Of a stretch of 64,000 nucleotides of DNA, positions 9,344 to 18,122 are shown piece by piece. The notes beneath the pieces are model-generated. The model was given only the letters and a program-made list of their open reading frames with translations. It was not told the origin of the DNA and searched no databases. The position numbers and the translations under genes are program-made. Within the stretch, counting starts at the first letter, position 1; each line of letters starts with the position of its first letter. This DNA comes from Alistipes senegalensis (GTDB lineage Bacteria; Pseudomonadota; Gammaproteobacteria; Burkholderiales; Burkholderiaceae_D), in contig JAMPER010000001.1 in NCBI GenBank assembly GCA_023664945.1, positions 420,179 through 484,178 of the forward strand. Direction: 5' to 3'.

Positions 9344-10024
9344 TTAAAAGAGCGGCGACAGGTCAAGAAAGTTTGCCGCTTCACGGGCAGAGGCGTTCCG
9401 GATATAGGGAATAGTGGCCAGCCGCGGAGCCGGAATGCGCCGTTCAAGCAGGGCGATATTTTCTGCCCCGTGCAGCATGGCCGGATCAATGCAATTGGCT
9501 ATCCAGCCGGCCAGGCGAAGGTTTCGGGACAGAATGGACTCGGCAGTCAGCAGCGCATGGTTAAGGCAACCCAGCCGCAGGCCGACGACAAGTATTACCG
9601 GCAGCCCGAATTGTACCGCAAGATCGGCTACGGTGTCATGTTCGGAAAGCGGGGCCATGAATCCGCCCACGCCTTCCACGATGACGGCATCGGCCTGTTG
9701 GCTGATTTCGGTGTAACAGTCACGGATGCGGGGCCAGCTCACGGTTGTTTTTTCCAGCTGTGCCGAGATATGGGGGGAGGCGGCTTCCTGCAGGAGGCAG
9801 GGGGTTATTTTCTCCGGCGGCAGGGAAACATTGGCGGCGCGGAGGATGGCGTCGGTATCTTCGTTATGCCATTGGCCATTGTGCAGCATGGCGCCGGCTG
9901 CGACCGGTTTCATGCCGGCAACGGCAAGGCCCTGCCGGGCCAGCCGGCAGATCAGGGCGCAGGTTGTCAGGGTTTTGCCGATGCCGGTATCGGTGCCGGT
10001 AACAAAGCAGGAAAAGCGGCTCAT
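9344..10024 (-). CDS. bioD: ATP-dependent dethiobiotin synthetase
   Basis: BioD closes the ureido ring of dethiobiotin from diaminopelargonate, CO2 and ATP. The 226-residue protein has the P-loop GTDTGIGKT (residues 10-18), the substrate-binding KPVAAG near 39 and VEGVGGFMAPL near 118. Its ATG overlaps the bioA stop by four bases, so translation is probably coupled. It feeds its product to BioB, encoded next. Confidence 0.95.
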   Translation of the reverse strand: MSRFSCFVTGTDTGIGKTLTTCALICRLARQGLAVAGMKPVAAGAMLHNGQWHNEDTDAILRAANVSLPPEKITPCLLQEAASPHISAQLEKTTVSWPRIRDCYTEISQQADAVIVEGVGGFMAPLSEHDTVADLAVQFGLPVILVVGLRLGCLNHALLTAESILSRNLRLAGWIANCIDPAMLHGAENIALLERRIPAPRLATIPYIRNASAREAANFLDLSPLF

Positions 10025-11352
10025 GCAGACAGTACCTTTTCAAGCGTTGCCAGGGTCTTGGTTGCCAGCAATGCAGTTTCTTCCTCGTCCAGGATGTAAG
10101 GGGGCATGAGATAGAGGGTGTTGCCGATGGGACGCAGCAGGATGCCTTCGCTTAAGCCGGCGGCAAACATGTTTTTGGGAAAGGCGGCCAGCTGCGTTTC
10201 ATCAGGGAGTGCGATGTCGCAGGCCCAGATCATGCCGCGATGCCGGAAGTGGTGAACGCTTTGATGGGAAGCCAGCGGCTTGAGCGCCTGGTTCAGTTTT
10301 TTGGCCTGTTCCCGGTTTTTTTCCAGGATGGCTTCATCCCTGAAAATATCCAGGACAGCAAGGGCGGCACGGCAGGCCAGCGGGTTGCCGGTGTAGGAGT
10401 GGGAGTGCAGGAAGCCGCGGGTATAGGCCTCGCTGTAAAAGAGCCGGTAAATGGCATCGGTTGTCATGACCAGCGAAAGGGGCAGGTAGCCGCCGCTGAT
10501 GCCTTTGGACAGGGTGAGGAAGTCGGGCCAGATGCCGGCCTGTTCACAGGCGAAGAAGGTGCCGGTCCGGCCGCAGCCGACGGCGATTTCATCGGCAATG
10601 AGGTGTACCTGGAAACGGTCGCACAGGGTGCGGATGGCTTTCAGGTAGGCCGGGTCGTACATGGCAAATCCGGTGGCGCACTGGATGAGCGGTTCAACGA
10701 TGATGGCGGCAATATGGCCGGCACGTTTTTCCAGGAGTTTTTCCAGTTCACGGGCGGCAAAGGCGGCACGATCCAGGGCGGTTTCGCCTTTGCCTGCTTT
10801 TCTGGCGTCGGGGGAGGGAACCAGGTGTACCTGGCGCAAAAGCGGCGCATAGGCCTGCCGGAAAAGCGGTACATCGGTAACAGACAAGGCGCCCAGGGTT
10901 TCGCCGTGGTAGCTTCCTTCAAGGCAGATAAATTCCTGTTTGTCGGGCAAGCCCTGGTTTTGCCAGGCGTGGAAGCTCATTTTCAGCGCGATTTCGACAG
11001 CGGAAGCGCCGTCTGACGCATAGAAACAGTGCCCCAGCCTGCCGCCTGTGAGCGAGGAGAGGCGTTCCGAGAGTTCCACTACCGGTTGGTGGGTGCAGCC
11101 TGCCAGCAGGGTGTGTTCCAGGGTTTCCATCTGGTCTTTTACGGCAGCGTTGATGCGGGGATTGGCATGGCCGAAAAGGTTGGTCCACCAGGAGCTGATG
11201 GCATCAAGGTAACGGCGGTTATCCTGGTCGAAAAGCCAGGGGCCTTTCCCGCGTGCCAGTGCGAGAAGCGGGAAGTGTTCGTGGTGCTGCATCTGTGTGC
11301 AGGGATGCCAGACGCTTTTCAGGCTGCGCGAGACAAGATCAGGTTGTTTCAT
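10021..11352 (-). CDS. bioA: adenosylmethionine-8-amino-7-oxononanoate transaminase
   Basis: This class III PLP aminotransferase makes 7,8-diaminopelargonate, using S-adenosylmethionine as amino donor. In the 443-residue protein the PLP lysine is K283 (TLSKGISGGYLPLSL), the pyridine-binding aspartate is D254 (IADEIAVGCGRTG), and the N-terminal HPCTQM and SWWTNLFGH motifs are specific to BioA. The ATG at 11352 was chosen because it gives the family start and overlaps the upstream YchJ-like stop (ATGA). bioF, bioC and bioH are not in this window, so the pathway is split. Confidence 0.96.
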   Translation of the reverse strand: MKQPDLVSRSLKSVWHPCTQMQHHEHFPLLALARGKGPWLFDQDNRRYLDAISSWWTNLFGHANPRINAAVKDQMETLEHTLLAGCTHQPVVELSERLSSLTGGRLGHCFYASDGASAVEIALKMSFHAWQNQGLPDKQEFICLEGSYHGETLGALSVTDVPLFRQAYAPLLRQVHLVPSPDARKAGKGETALDRAAFAARELEKLLEKRAGHIAAIIVEPLIQCATGFAMYDPAYLKAIRTLCDRFQVHLIADEIAVGCGRTGTFFACEQAGIWPDFLTLSKGISGGYLPLSLVMTTDAIYRLFYSEAYTRGFLHSHSYTGNPLACRAALAVLDIFRDEAILEKNREQAKKLNQALKPLASHQSVHHFRHRGMIWACDIALPDETQLAAFPKNMFAAGLSEGILLRPIGNTLYLMPPYILDEEETALLATKTLATLEKVLSA

Positions 11353-11753
11353 AGGGAAGGGGGTTCGGTGAAGAGGCCGTCCAGATAATACCATTGCCCG
11401 TTTTCTTTCAAAAAGCGGCTGGTTTCGTGCATTTTCTGTGCGCGGCCGTTGATTTTGCAGTAGGCGATAAATTCTACCACCCCGTCGTTTTGGCTTGTCT
11501 GGTGGCGGATGATTTCCAGGCGGACCCATTTGATGGCGGGATCAATGTGTATGACGCCTTCGGGCCGTGAGCCGGGATACCAGGTTTGCCCGATGTAGCG
11601 GCTGTTATGGCAGGTATAGGCGGTGTAGCGGGAACGCATGAGTTCAAGGGGTGTTTGGGGCAGGGTTTCTCCGGCAAGGAAGCGGCGGCAGCAGAGGGCG
11701 AAAGCTGCTCCGCTGCCGCAGGGGCAGGCCTGTGTTTTGTCCGTTTTTGCCAT
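11349..11753 (-). CDS. YchJ-family (UPF0225) SEC-C motif protein
   Basis: This 134-residue protein starts with a SEC-C type metal motif, CPCGSGAAFALCC (C10, C12, C21, C22), followed by the family block PLELMRSRYTAY and an NTF2-like fold ending FLKENGQWYYLDG. It corresponds to YchJ-family proteins, whose function is unknown; the SEC-C motif usually binds zinc. Only one SEC-C motif is present. It sits 24 bases after dadA and overlaps bioA by four bases, so it is probably cotranscribed with the biotin genes. No biotin role is known for the family. Confidence 0.8.
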   Translation of the reverse strand: MAKTDKTQACPCGSGAAFALCCRRFLAGETLPQTPLELMRSRYTAYTCHNSRYIGQTWYPGSRPEGVIHIDPAIKWVRLEIIRHQTSQNDGVVEFIAYCKINGRAQKMHETSRFLKENGQWYYLDGLFTEPPSL

Positions 11754-11777
11754 GGCGGGAAGCTGCCGTGTGCCGGA

Positions 11778-13055
11778 TCAGTTTTTTCCCATGCCGGTGA
11801 AGGTAAAGGCAATGTCGGGCTTTTTGCCGGAAACAATATCGGCGATCAGCCTGCCTGAACCGCATCCCATTGTCCATCCCAGCGTGCCGTGGCCGGTGTT
11901 GAGAAAGAGGTTGCCATAGCCGGTTTTGCCGATGTAGGGGATGTTGGAGGGTGTCATGGGGCGCAGGCCGCTCCAGTAGCGTGGCTGGCTGTAGTCGCAG
12001 GCTTCGGGGAAGAGTTCCCTTGTCCTTTTGGTGAGCGCCTCGCAGCGGGCAGTGTTGAGTTCCCTGCCGTAGCCGTTCATTTCTGCTGTGCCGCCGACGC
12101 GGAGGCGGTTGCCCAGCCTGGAAAAGACCAGTTTGTGTTCCGCATCAATCAAGGAAACGAACGGTGCTGCGTTTTCATTGATGATGGGGTAGGTGGCAGA
12201 GTAGCCTTTTGCCGGGTAAATCATCAGATGAATGCCAAGCGGCTTGAGGAAGGGGGCGGAGAAGCTGCCCAGGCAAACTATAAAGGCATCTGCTTTGATG
12301 GTTTCATATTCGCCATGTGAATTGATGGCTTCCAGGCCGGCAATCCGGGCGGCGGCGCCGGTGCCTTCGGTCAAAAAGCGCACGGCGGTGGTGTTGAAGC
12401 GGAAGGTAACGCCCTGTTTTTCGGCTTCTTTTGCCAGGCCGATGGTGAACATGCGGGCGTCGCCATGTTCGTCTCCCGGCGTGTAGTCGCCGCCGATCAG
12501 TTTGTCCCGGATGGATGCCAGGGCTGGTTCAATGCGGATGACTTCGTCCGGATCAATGGAGTTGCGCGGGCATCCCAGGGAGGTCATGAGTTTTGCACCA
12601 GGCTGGGAGGCCTCGAATTCTGCCTGGTTGGTATAAAAGTGCATGATGCCACGGGTTAAGTGGTCGTATTCAATGGGGGTTTTGGCACGCAGGGCGCGCA
12701 GGGTCTCCCTGCTGAAGGTGGCCAATGTCAGGCATTGCCGGATGTTATGGGCGGTGTTGGCCGGCAGACACTGGGACAAAAAGCGTGCGCCCCATTCCCA
12801 TTGCAGTTTTTCGGCGCGAAAGCGGTAGAGCAGCGGGGCATCTTCTTTCCCCAGCCATTTCAGGATTTTTCCCGGCGCGGCAGGGTTGGCCCACGGCTCC
12901 GAATGGGAGACAGATATCTGGCACCCGTTTGCAAAGGTGGTTTCCTGGGCAGGGCCAGGCTGCCTTTCGATCACTGTGACTTCGTGACCGTCCTGCCGGA
13001 TAAACCAAGCGGCGGCGGTACCGGTAATTCCTGAACCCAATACGATGACTTTCAC
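11778..13055 (-). CDS. dadA: D-amino acid dehydrogenase (small subunit type)
   Basis: This membrane-associated FAD enzyme oxidatively deaminates D-amino acids such as D-alanine and passes electrons to the respiratory chain. The 425-residue protein begins with the dinucleotide motif VLGSGITGTAAAWFI and ERQPGPAQETTFANG, and ends with SGLRPMTPSNIPYIG and NTGHGTLGWTMGCGSG, all DadA hallmarks. The alanine racemase dadX often found beside it is absent. It begins the run dadA-YchJ-like-bioA-bioD-bioB. Confidence 0.9.
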   Translation of the reverse strand: MKVIVLGSGITGTAAAWFIRQDGHEVTVIERQPGPAQETTFANGCQISVSHSEPWANPAAPGKILKWLGKEDAPLLYRFRAEKLQWEWGARFLSQCLPANTAHNIRQCLTLATFSRETLRALRAKTPIEYDHLTRGIMHFYTNQAEFEASQPGAKLMTSLGCPRNSIDPDEVIRIEPALASIRDKLIGGDYTPGDEHGDARMFTIGLAKEAEKQGVTFRFNTTAVRFLTEGTGAAARIAGLEAINSHGEYETIKADAFIVCLGSFSAPFLKPLGIHLMIYPAKGYSATYPIINENAAPFVSLIDAEHKLVFSRLGNRLRVGGTAEMNGYGRELNTARCEALTKRTRELFPEACDYSQPRYWSGLRPMTPSNIPYIGKTGYGNLFLNTGHGTLGWTMGCGSGRLIADIVSGKKPDIAFTFTGMGKN

Positions 13056-13119
13056 TTGTTCCCCACTGATGTGATAAACCGTTGGCGGATATATTAAAGG
13101 ATAGGCGGGCGTATTCCAA

Positions 13120-13548
13120 TCATCTGTTGGGAGATGACGGTGTTTCTTCCTGCGGGATTTTTCTTCTCAGTCGCTGTAATTCGGCGGAAATGGCATGGAC
13201 AACAATGGCTTCCAGCGTTTTTTGCATGTCGTTTCTGACTTCTTCTGTCAGGAGGGCAACGGCTTTTTCCAGCAGTGTGGAGGTATGCCTGGCGATGCTG
13301 TCGTCCAGGACGACATCCAGGCGCCGGGTTACCTGTTGATGAATGCGCCCGATCAGGCGTTCTTCCAGTTCCTGCCACGGCAAGGTTTCCAGTACCTGGG
13401 CGGCAGACGGGATTGTTTTCTTTTCTTTGGGGAGGATATCTGTCAGTACCGGGACAAGCGGTTCTTTGGCAAAAGAAGCAGGAGCGGCTTTTTCTGTCAG
13501 AACCGGCGGCAAAGCGGTGTCGGGCAGGTTGTTTTTTTCTTCGTTCAC
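13120..13548 (-). CDS. conserved unknown protein downstream of holC (DUF2486-like)
   Basis: The 142-residue product has a low-complexity, Pro/Ala-rich N-terminal half and a charged helical C-terminal half (LEERLIGRIHQQVTRRLD...). I see no signal peptide, membrane helix or catalytic motif. It resembles the short DUF2486-type proteins encoded next to holC in Burkholderiales; that link is by position and general character only. Its start overlaps the holC stop by four bases, so it is probably translated with the chi subunit. Function unknown. Confidence 0.6.
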   Translation of the reverse strand: MNEEKNNLPDTALPPVLTEKAAPASFAKEPLVPVLTDILPKEKKTIPSAAQVLETLPWQELEERLIGRIHQQVTRRLDVVLDDSIARHTSTLLEKAVALLTEEVRNDMQKTLEAIVVHAISAELQRLRRKIPQEETPSSPNR

Positions 13549-13970
13549 CGGACAGCCTCATGGCGGAGTGTATAGCCGCGCTCGCGATAGTGTGCGTAAC
13601 GCTGGCGTCCGGCCTGCGTATCGGCTTCATCTGTTGAAACCAGTTCGATTAATCGCTCGAACCGGGCAAAGCAGGCGGGAATTCTGTCGGAAAGGTTGAC
13701 CAGTATCTGGCTGTGCGGCAGCTCGGCTGCGTCATTGTCGGTCAGGATGACGGGGGAACGTGCTGCCAGCGGGTCGCCGGCTGCGGCATGGGGCAGGAAA
13801 TCCTGGTCTGAAAAGATCCAGAGCGCTTCATCAAGCCGGGCCAGCTGGGTGCGGTCGCGGGTAAACAGGACAATGCCGGGAACCGGCGACAGGGAAAATG
13901 CCTTACGCACCCAGCGGCAGGTGTAGGTTATCTTGTCGGCAATGTCGGTTCTAAACTCGATTTGTGTCAT
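13545..13970 (-). CDS. holC: DNA polymerase III chi subunit
   Basis: Chi, with psi, links the clamp loader of the replicative polymerase to single-strand-binding protein. The 141-residue protein begins MTQIEFRTDIADKITYTCRWVRKA and contains DEALWIFSDQDFLPH and a C-terminal RYAHYRERGY, typical of HolC. The ATG at 13970 was chosen because it gives the family N-terminus; the longer frame runs into the oligopeptidase gene. A pepA gene, a common neighbour, is absent. Confidence 0.85.
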   Translation of the reverse strand: MTQIEFRTDIADKITYTCRWVRKAFSLSPVPGIVLFTRDRTQLARLDEALWIFSDQDFLPHAAAGDPLAARSPVILTDNDAAELPHSQILVNLSDRIPACFARFERLIELVSTDEADTQAGRQRYAHYRERGYTLRHEAVR

Positions 13971-14031
13971 ATCGTTTGCCGGGGAGGACTGGGGCAAGTT
14001 TAGCCGAAAAACGGACAGGAATACAGGGCTA

Positions 14032-16095
14032 TTATGCGGAGCCGGACAGGCCGTTGTGCCGCAGGAGCGCATCTATGGCCGGTTTTCTGCCCCGGAAGGC
14101 TTCAAAGGAGGCCATGGCCGGGCGGGAGCCGCCGACTGACAGGATTTCTTTGAGCAAACGGCTGCCCATGACGGGGGAGAGGATGCCGGTTTCATCGGAA
14201 CGGGTTTCCTCAAAGGCGCTGTACACGTCTGCCGAGAGGACTTCTGCCCATTTGTAGCTGTAGTAGCCGGCGGCATATCCGCCGGCAAAAATATGGCTGA
14301 ACGCGTGTAAAAAACGATTGAAGGCGGGCGGGATGGCAACGGCAAAATGCTGCCGGATGTCATCCAGCACTTCCTGGGGCGTTTGGGCACCGTTCGGGTC
14401 AAAATCATGGTGCAGGCGCATGTCGGCAAGGGAAAACTCGATTTGCCTTAGCATTTGCAGGCCGGAATGGAAATGCCGGGCGGCAAGCATTTTGTCAAAA
14501 AGGCTGCGCGGCAGGGGTTCTCCTGTGGTTTCATGTTCGGTCATGCGGCTGAGGACTTCCCATTCCCAGCAGAAGTTTTCCATGAACTGGGAGGGGAGTT
14601 CGACGGCGTCCCATTCCACGCCGGCAATGCCCGAGACGGCAAGTTCATCTGCTTCGGTCAGCAGGTGGTGCAGGCCGTGGCCGAATTCGTGGAAAAGGGT
14701 GGTGACTTCATCGTGTGTCAGGCAGGGCGGGATGCGCTTGCCTTCTTTTTCTGTGGGCTCGGTGAAATTGCAGGTGAGATAGGCGACAGGTGTCTGGATG
14801 CCGTTTGCTGTCTGGCGGCGGCTTCTGGCATCGTCCATCCAGGCGCCGCCCCGCTTACCGGGACGGGCATACAGATCGAGATAGAATTGCCCGATAAGCC
14901 GGCCGTTTTTTTCAATACGGAAGAAGCGGACATCGGGATGCCAGACCGGCGCGTTATCCGGCAGGATACGGATGCCAAAGAGGGTTTGCGCCAGCCTGAA
15001 AAGCCCCTCAAGTACCCGGGGTTCGGGGAAATAGGGTTTGATTTCCTGTTCGGAAAAGGCATACCGTTTTTCGCGCAGTTTTTCCGAGACGTAGGCAATG
15101 TCCCAGGCGCAAAGTTCTTCTATGCCGCAGGTTTCACGGGCAAAGGCGCGCAGTTCGGCCATGTCTTTTTCGGCAAACGGCCTGGCCCGGGTGGCCAGGT
15201 TTTCCAAAAAGGCAATGACTTCTTCAGGCGTTTCGGCCATTTTGGGCACCAGGGAGACTTCTGCATAGTTGCGGTAGCCCAAAAGGGCGGCTTCTTCCCG
15301 GCGCAGCCGCAGCAGTTCAAGGATGTTGCCCGAGTTATCCCATTTGGGGTCGCTTCCCAGCTCGGAGGCACGGGTAACGTAGGCACGGTAGAGTTTTTCC
15401 CTGAGCGCCCGGTTATCGGCGAATTGCATGACCGGGTAGTAGGAGGGGAAATGCAGGGTGAACTTGAATCCGGTTTTGCCATCTCGCCGTGCTGCCGCGG
15501 CAGCGGCCTGCCGGGCATCGCCGGGCAGGCCGGAGATGGCTTCTTCCTCTTCTATGTAAAGGGCAAAGGCGTTGGTGGCATCCAGCACGTTTTCTGAAAA
15601 ACGGGTGGATAAGGCCGCCATTTTTTCCTGGATTTCGGCAAAGCGCGCTTTTTTGTCTTCGGGAAGTTCCGCGCCGCCAAGTCGGAAGTCACGCAGGGCG
15701 TGGTTGACGATGGTTTGGCGGACCGGGGAGAGTTCCCTGAAGCGGGCGCTGTCGTAAAGCTGCCGGTATTTGCTGAAAAGCGCCGGGTTTTGGGAAAGCG
15801 CCGTCCAGAATGCCGTGATTTTCGGCAGGTTTTCGTTGTAGGCTGCCCGAAGTTCCGGCGTGTCGATAACGGCATTCAAGTGGCTGACGATGCCCCATGC
15901 CCTGCCGAGTTTTTCGGTGGCGTTTTCCAGCGGCACAATGAAGTGTTCCCAGTCTATTTCTGGTGCCGGCGTTTCCAGCTGCGCGACAACCTGCCGGCAT
16001 TGCGCCAGCAGGGTATCTATGGCCGGGGTGACATGTTCGGGCAAAATGGCATCGAATCGGGGCAGGCCGTCAAAGGCAAGGAGAGGGTTCGGCAT
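14032..16095 (-). CDS. prlC: oligopeptidase A (M3 metallopeptidase)
   Basis: This cytoplasmic zinc oligopeptidase degrades signal peptides and other short peptides. The 687-residue protein has the M3 motif HEFGH at residues 469-473 (FHEFGHGLHHLL), with the third zinc ligand in the ELPSQFMENFCWE segment about 28 residues later, and the usual long helical N-terminal domain. The ATG at 16095 has a good Shine-Dalgarno sequence (CGGAG). It lies between folD and holC on the same strand. Confidence 0.94.
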   Translation of the reverse strand: MPNPLLAFDGLPRFDAILPEHVTPAIDTLLAQCRQVVAQLETPAPEIDWEHFIVPLENATEKLGRAWGIVSHLNAVIDTPELRAAYNENLPKITAFWTALSQNPALFSKYRQLYDSARFRELSPVRQTIVNHALRDFRLGGAELPEDKKARFAEIQEKMAALSTRFSENVLDATNAFALYIEEEEAISGLPGDARQAAAAAARRDGKTGFKFTLHFPSYYPVMQFADNRALREKLYRAYVTRASELGSDPKWDNSGNILELLRLRREEAALLGYRNYAEVSLVPKMAETPEEVIAFLENLATRARPFAEKDMAELRAFARETCGIEELCAWDIAYVSEKLREKRYAFSEQEIKPYFPEPRVLEGLFRLAQTLFGIRILPDNAPVWHPDVRFFRIEKNGRLIGQFYLDLYARPGKRGGAWMDDARSRRQTANGIQTPVAYLTCNFTEPTEKEGKRIPPCLTHDEVTTLFHEFGHGLHHLLTEADELAVSGIAGVEWDAVELPSQFMENFCWEWEVLSRMTEHETTGEPLPRSLFDKMLAARHFHSGLQMLRQIEFSLADMRLHHDFDPNGAQTPQEVLDDIRQHFAVAIPPAFNRFLHAFSHIFAGGYAAGYYSYKWAEVLSADVYSAFEETRSDETGILSPVMGSRLLKEILSVGGSRPAMASFEAFRGRKPAIDALLRHNGLSGSA

Positions 16096-16130
16096 GTTGG
16101 CTCCGGAAAAGAAAGGGAGGGATAAAAAGA

Positions 16131-16154
16131 AAGGGGCGCTTTACGCGCGCCCTT
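16131..16154 (-). terminator. intrinsic terminator after folD
   Basis: The arms GGGCGC (16134-16139) and GCGCCC (16147-16152) make a GC hairpin. On the minus strand it is followed by a pyrimidine run (CTTTCTTTTTATC). It lies in the 85-base gap between folD and prlC. Confidence 0.65.
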
Positions 16155-16180
16155 GGATTGTACTGCGCCGGCCAGGCGGG

Positions 16181-17053
16181 TTATTTTGACGCCTGTTGTT
16201 TTTCCCGCAGTTTTTTTTCTGCCGCTTCAATGGTGTTGACCATCAGCATGGTAATGGTCATGGGACCGACGCCGCCGGGCACAGGGGAGATATAGCCGGC
16301 GACTTCCTTGGCGTTCGGGAAATCGACATCGCTCCAGAGTTTGCCGTTTTCATCACGTTCCACACCGACGTCAATAACCACAGCGCCGGGCTTGATCATG
16401 TCTGCCTTGATGAGGTTGCGTTGTCCGGTGGCGGCAATCAGGATGTCTGCCAGCCGGGTATGGTAGGCAAGGTCGCGCGTTTTGGAGTTGCAGATGGTAA
16501 TGGTTGCGCCTGCCTGCAACAGCATCATGGCCATGGGTTTGCCGACGATATTGGAGGCACCGACGATGACAGCGTGCGCACCGGTGATTGGATAGTTGAT
16601 GGATTCGAGCATTTTCATGACACCGTAAGGGGTGCAGGGGCGGATCTGGGGCCGGCCGGTCATGAGCATGCCTGCATTGACGACGTTAAAGCAATCGACA
16701 TCTTTTTCCGGCTTGATGGCGGCAATGACTTTATGGGTGTCAATATGGGCAGGCAGCGGCAGCTGGACCAGGATGCCGTGAATGGCCGGATCTTCGTTTA
16801 GGGCGTGAATCCGCTCAAGGAGGGCCGCTTCGCTGAAATCGGCATCATATTTTTCCAGAACAGAATAAATGCCCAGCGCGCTGGATGCTTTTTCCTTGTT
16901 CATTACATAAACCATGGAAGCGGCATTGTCGCCTACCAGAATGACAGCAAGTCCGGGTTTTTCGCCCTGTTCGGTCAGCTTTGCAGCGCGGGCCGCAATG
17001 TCGGCGCGCAATTTTTGCGCCAGCAGGTTTCCATTGATAATTTCGGCAGTCAT
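16181..17053 (-). CDS. folD: methylenetetrahydrofolate dehydrogenase/cyclohydrolase
   Basis: FolD interconverts 5,10-methylene- and 10-formyl-tetrahydrofolate with NADP; the latter supplies formate for the Fmt reaction (fmt at 22.3 kb). The 290-residue protein contains the active-site segment [14 protein letters not shown] (catalytic lysine, normally in YVxxK), [38 protein letters not shown] and [27 protein letters not shown] promoter lies just upstream on the minus strand. Confidence 0.96.
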   Translation of the reverse strand: MTAEIINGNLLAQKLRADIAARAAKLTEQGEKPGLAVILVGDNAASMVYVMNKEKASSALGIYSVLEKYDADFSEAALLERIHALNEDPAIHGILVQLPLPAHIDTHKVIAAIKPEKDVDCFNVVNAGMLMTGRPQIRPCTPYGVMKMLESINYPITGAHAVIVGASNIVGKPMAMMLLQAGATITICNSKTRDLAYHTRLADILIAATGQRNLIKADMIKPGAVVIDVGVERDENGKLWSDVDFPNAKEVAGYISPVPGGVGPMTITMLMVNTIEAAEKKLREKQQASK

Positions 17054-17091
17054 GTTATTTGTTCAAAGAAAAGCGGTTGAAAAAAGAGAGG

Positions 17092-17121
17092 ATTATATTT
17101 CCTGACGGGATGAATGGGCAA
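17092..17121 (-). promoter_or_regulatory. promoter of folD
   Basis: On the minus strand a perfect TATAAT (17097-17092) is preceded after 18 bases by TTGCCC (17121-17116). The predicted start falls about 30 bases before the folD ATG. Confidence 0.65.
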
Positions 17122-17218
17122 TGCTGTTTTTCAGTGCATGTATTTTATGGCTTGCCTGAAACGGAAGGTTTTTGGGATGCTTCGGTTTGTTTTGCCGTAA
17201 AACGGCAGGTATCCTGAC

Positions 17219-17250
17219 AAATAAACAGCCCCCGTGAAGACGGGGGCTGT
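17219..17250 (-). terminator. intrinsic terminator after the cold-shock gene
   Basis: The arms ACAGCCCCCGT (17225-17235) and ACGGGGGCTGT (17240-17250) form an 11-bp hairpin with a four-base loop. On the minus strand it is followed by TTTATTTGT. It lies 18 bases past the csp stop. Confidence 0.92.
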
Positions 17251-17268
17251 TGCGGTATCCGGAAGCGA

Positions 17269-17472
17269 TCAGACAGACTGAATATTGGAAGCCTGCTTGC
17301 CTTTGGGGCCCTGGGTTACTTCAAACTGAACTTTTTGCCCTTCTTTGAGGGTTTTGAATCCATTCATGTTGATGGCAGAAAAATGCGCAAATAAATCTTC
17401 TCCGCCATCTTCCGGCGTAATAAAGCCAAAGCCTTTTGCATCATTAAACCACTTGACTGTTCCTATAGCCAT
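17269..17472 (-). CDS. cold-shock protein (CspA family)
   Basis: This 67-residue single cold-shock domain binds single-stranded RNA and DNA and acts as an RNA chaperone. Both RNA-binding motifs are visible: KGFGFITPE (RNP1) and DLFAHFSAI (RNP2). The gene stands alone with its own promoter and a strong terminator. A leader of roughly 80 bases is predicted from the promoter position. Whether it is cold-induced cannot be told from the coding sequence, as many family members are constitutive. Confidence 0.95.
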   Translation of the reverse strand: MAIGTVKWFNDAKGFGFITPEDGGEDLFAHFSAINMNGFKTLKEGQKVQFEVTQGPKGKQASNIQSV

Positions 17473-17813
17473 AATAAAAGGGTCATCCTATAAAAATGCA
17501 TTGTACTTGCCGGACTTATTGAAAAACGTGTACATTTTCCCCAAGTCAGCCCTTTTGATATCATACAATTGACAATATATCGGGCAATTGCAGCTACCAA
17601 TAAGCCATTGTTGGCGTAAAGAAATGCAAAGTCAAGCTTTTTCCCGGGAAAAGCGGGAAATATTGATTTATATTAAGGCGTTTTGCGGCAGACAGCTGCA
17701 AGGGCGGGCATTTTTTTCCGCCCGCAGGCGGGAAAAGAGAAAATCGCGTAATATCCATTCTGCGTTTTGCGATCACGCACAGTATTAAAACCACAGGGAT
17801 TTACACTGGCAAA
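17473..17813. other. intergenic region between csp and clpS
   Basis: This 341-base divergent gap holds the csp leader and promoter on the minus strand. A consensus TTGACA at 17569-17574 on the plus strand has no convincing -10 partner. An imperfect GC-rich repeat near 17702-17732 (GGGCGG...CCGCCC) could fold in the clpS leader. No coding sequence is supported. Confidence 0.6.
17560..17587 (-). promoter_or_regulatory. promoter of the cold-shock gene
   Basis: On the minus strand TTGCCC (17587-17582) and TATGAT (17565-17560) are separated by 16 bases. The start would be near 17553, giving a leader of about 80 bases before the csp ATG. Confidence 0.6.
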
Positions 17814-18122
17814 ATGGGAACACAGCAGGAAAACGGCATATTGCTTGAACAGGAGACCTTGCAGGCTGATCCGCCGCCGTTATATCGGGTTGTTCTCCTG
17901 AATGATGATTTTACACCGATGGAATTTGTGATTACGGTTCTTCAGAACTATTTTCACAAGGACAGGACAACGGCAACGCAGATTATGTTGCAGGTACATC
18001 ATTCGGGGCGGGGAACCTGCGGGATTTTCCCCAAGGATATTGCCAGTACCAAAGTTGATCTGGTATTGGGTTATGCCCGCAGCCACGGGCATCCGCTGCA
18101 ATGCGTAATGGAGGAAGCATGA
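17814..18122 (+). CDS. clpS: ClpA adaptor ClpS (N-end rule)
   Basis: ClpS binds N-terminal destabilising residues and hands the substrates to ClpAP. The 102-residue protein has a short disordered N-terminus and the core [16 protein letters not shown], with the NDD binding-pocket motif, then [12 protein letters not shown] and the final VMEE segment. Its stop overlaps the clpA start by four bases, the standard coupled arrangement. Confidence 0.95.
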   Translation: MGTQQENGILLEQETLQADPPPLYRVVLLNDDFTPMEFVITVLQNYFHKDRTTATQIMLQVHHSGRGTCGIFPKDIASTKVDLVLGYARSHGHPLQCVMEEA

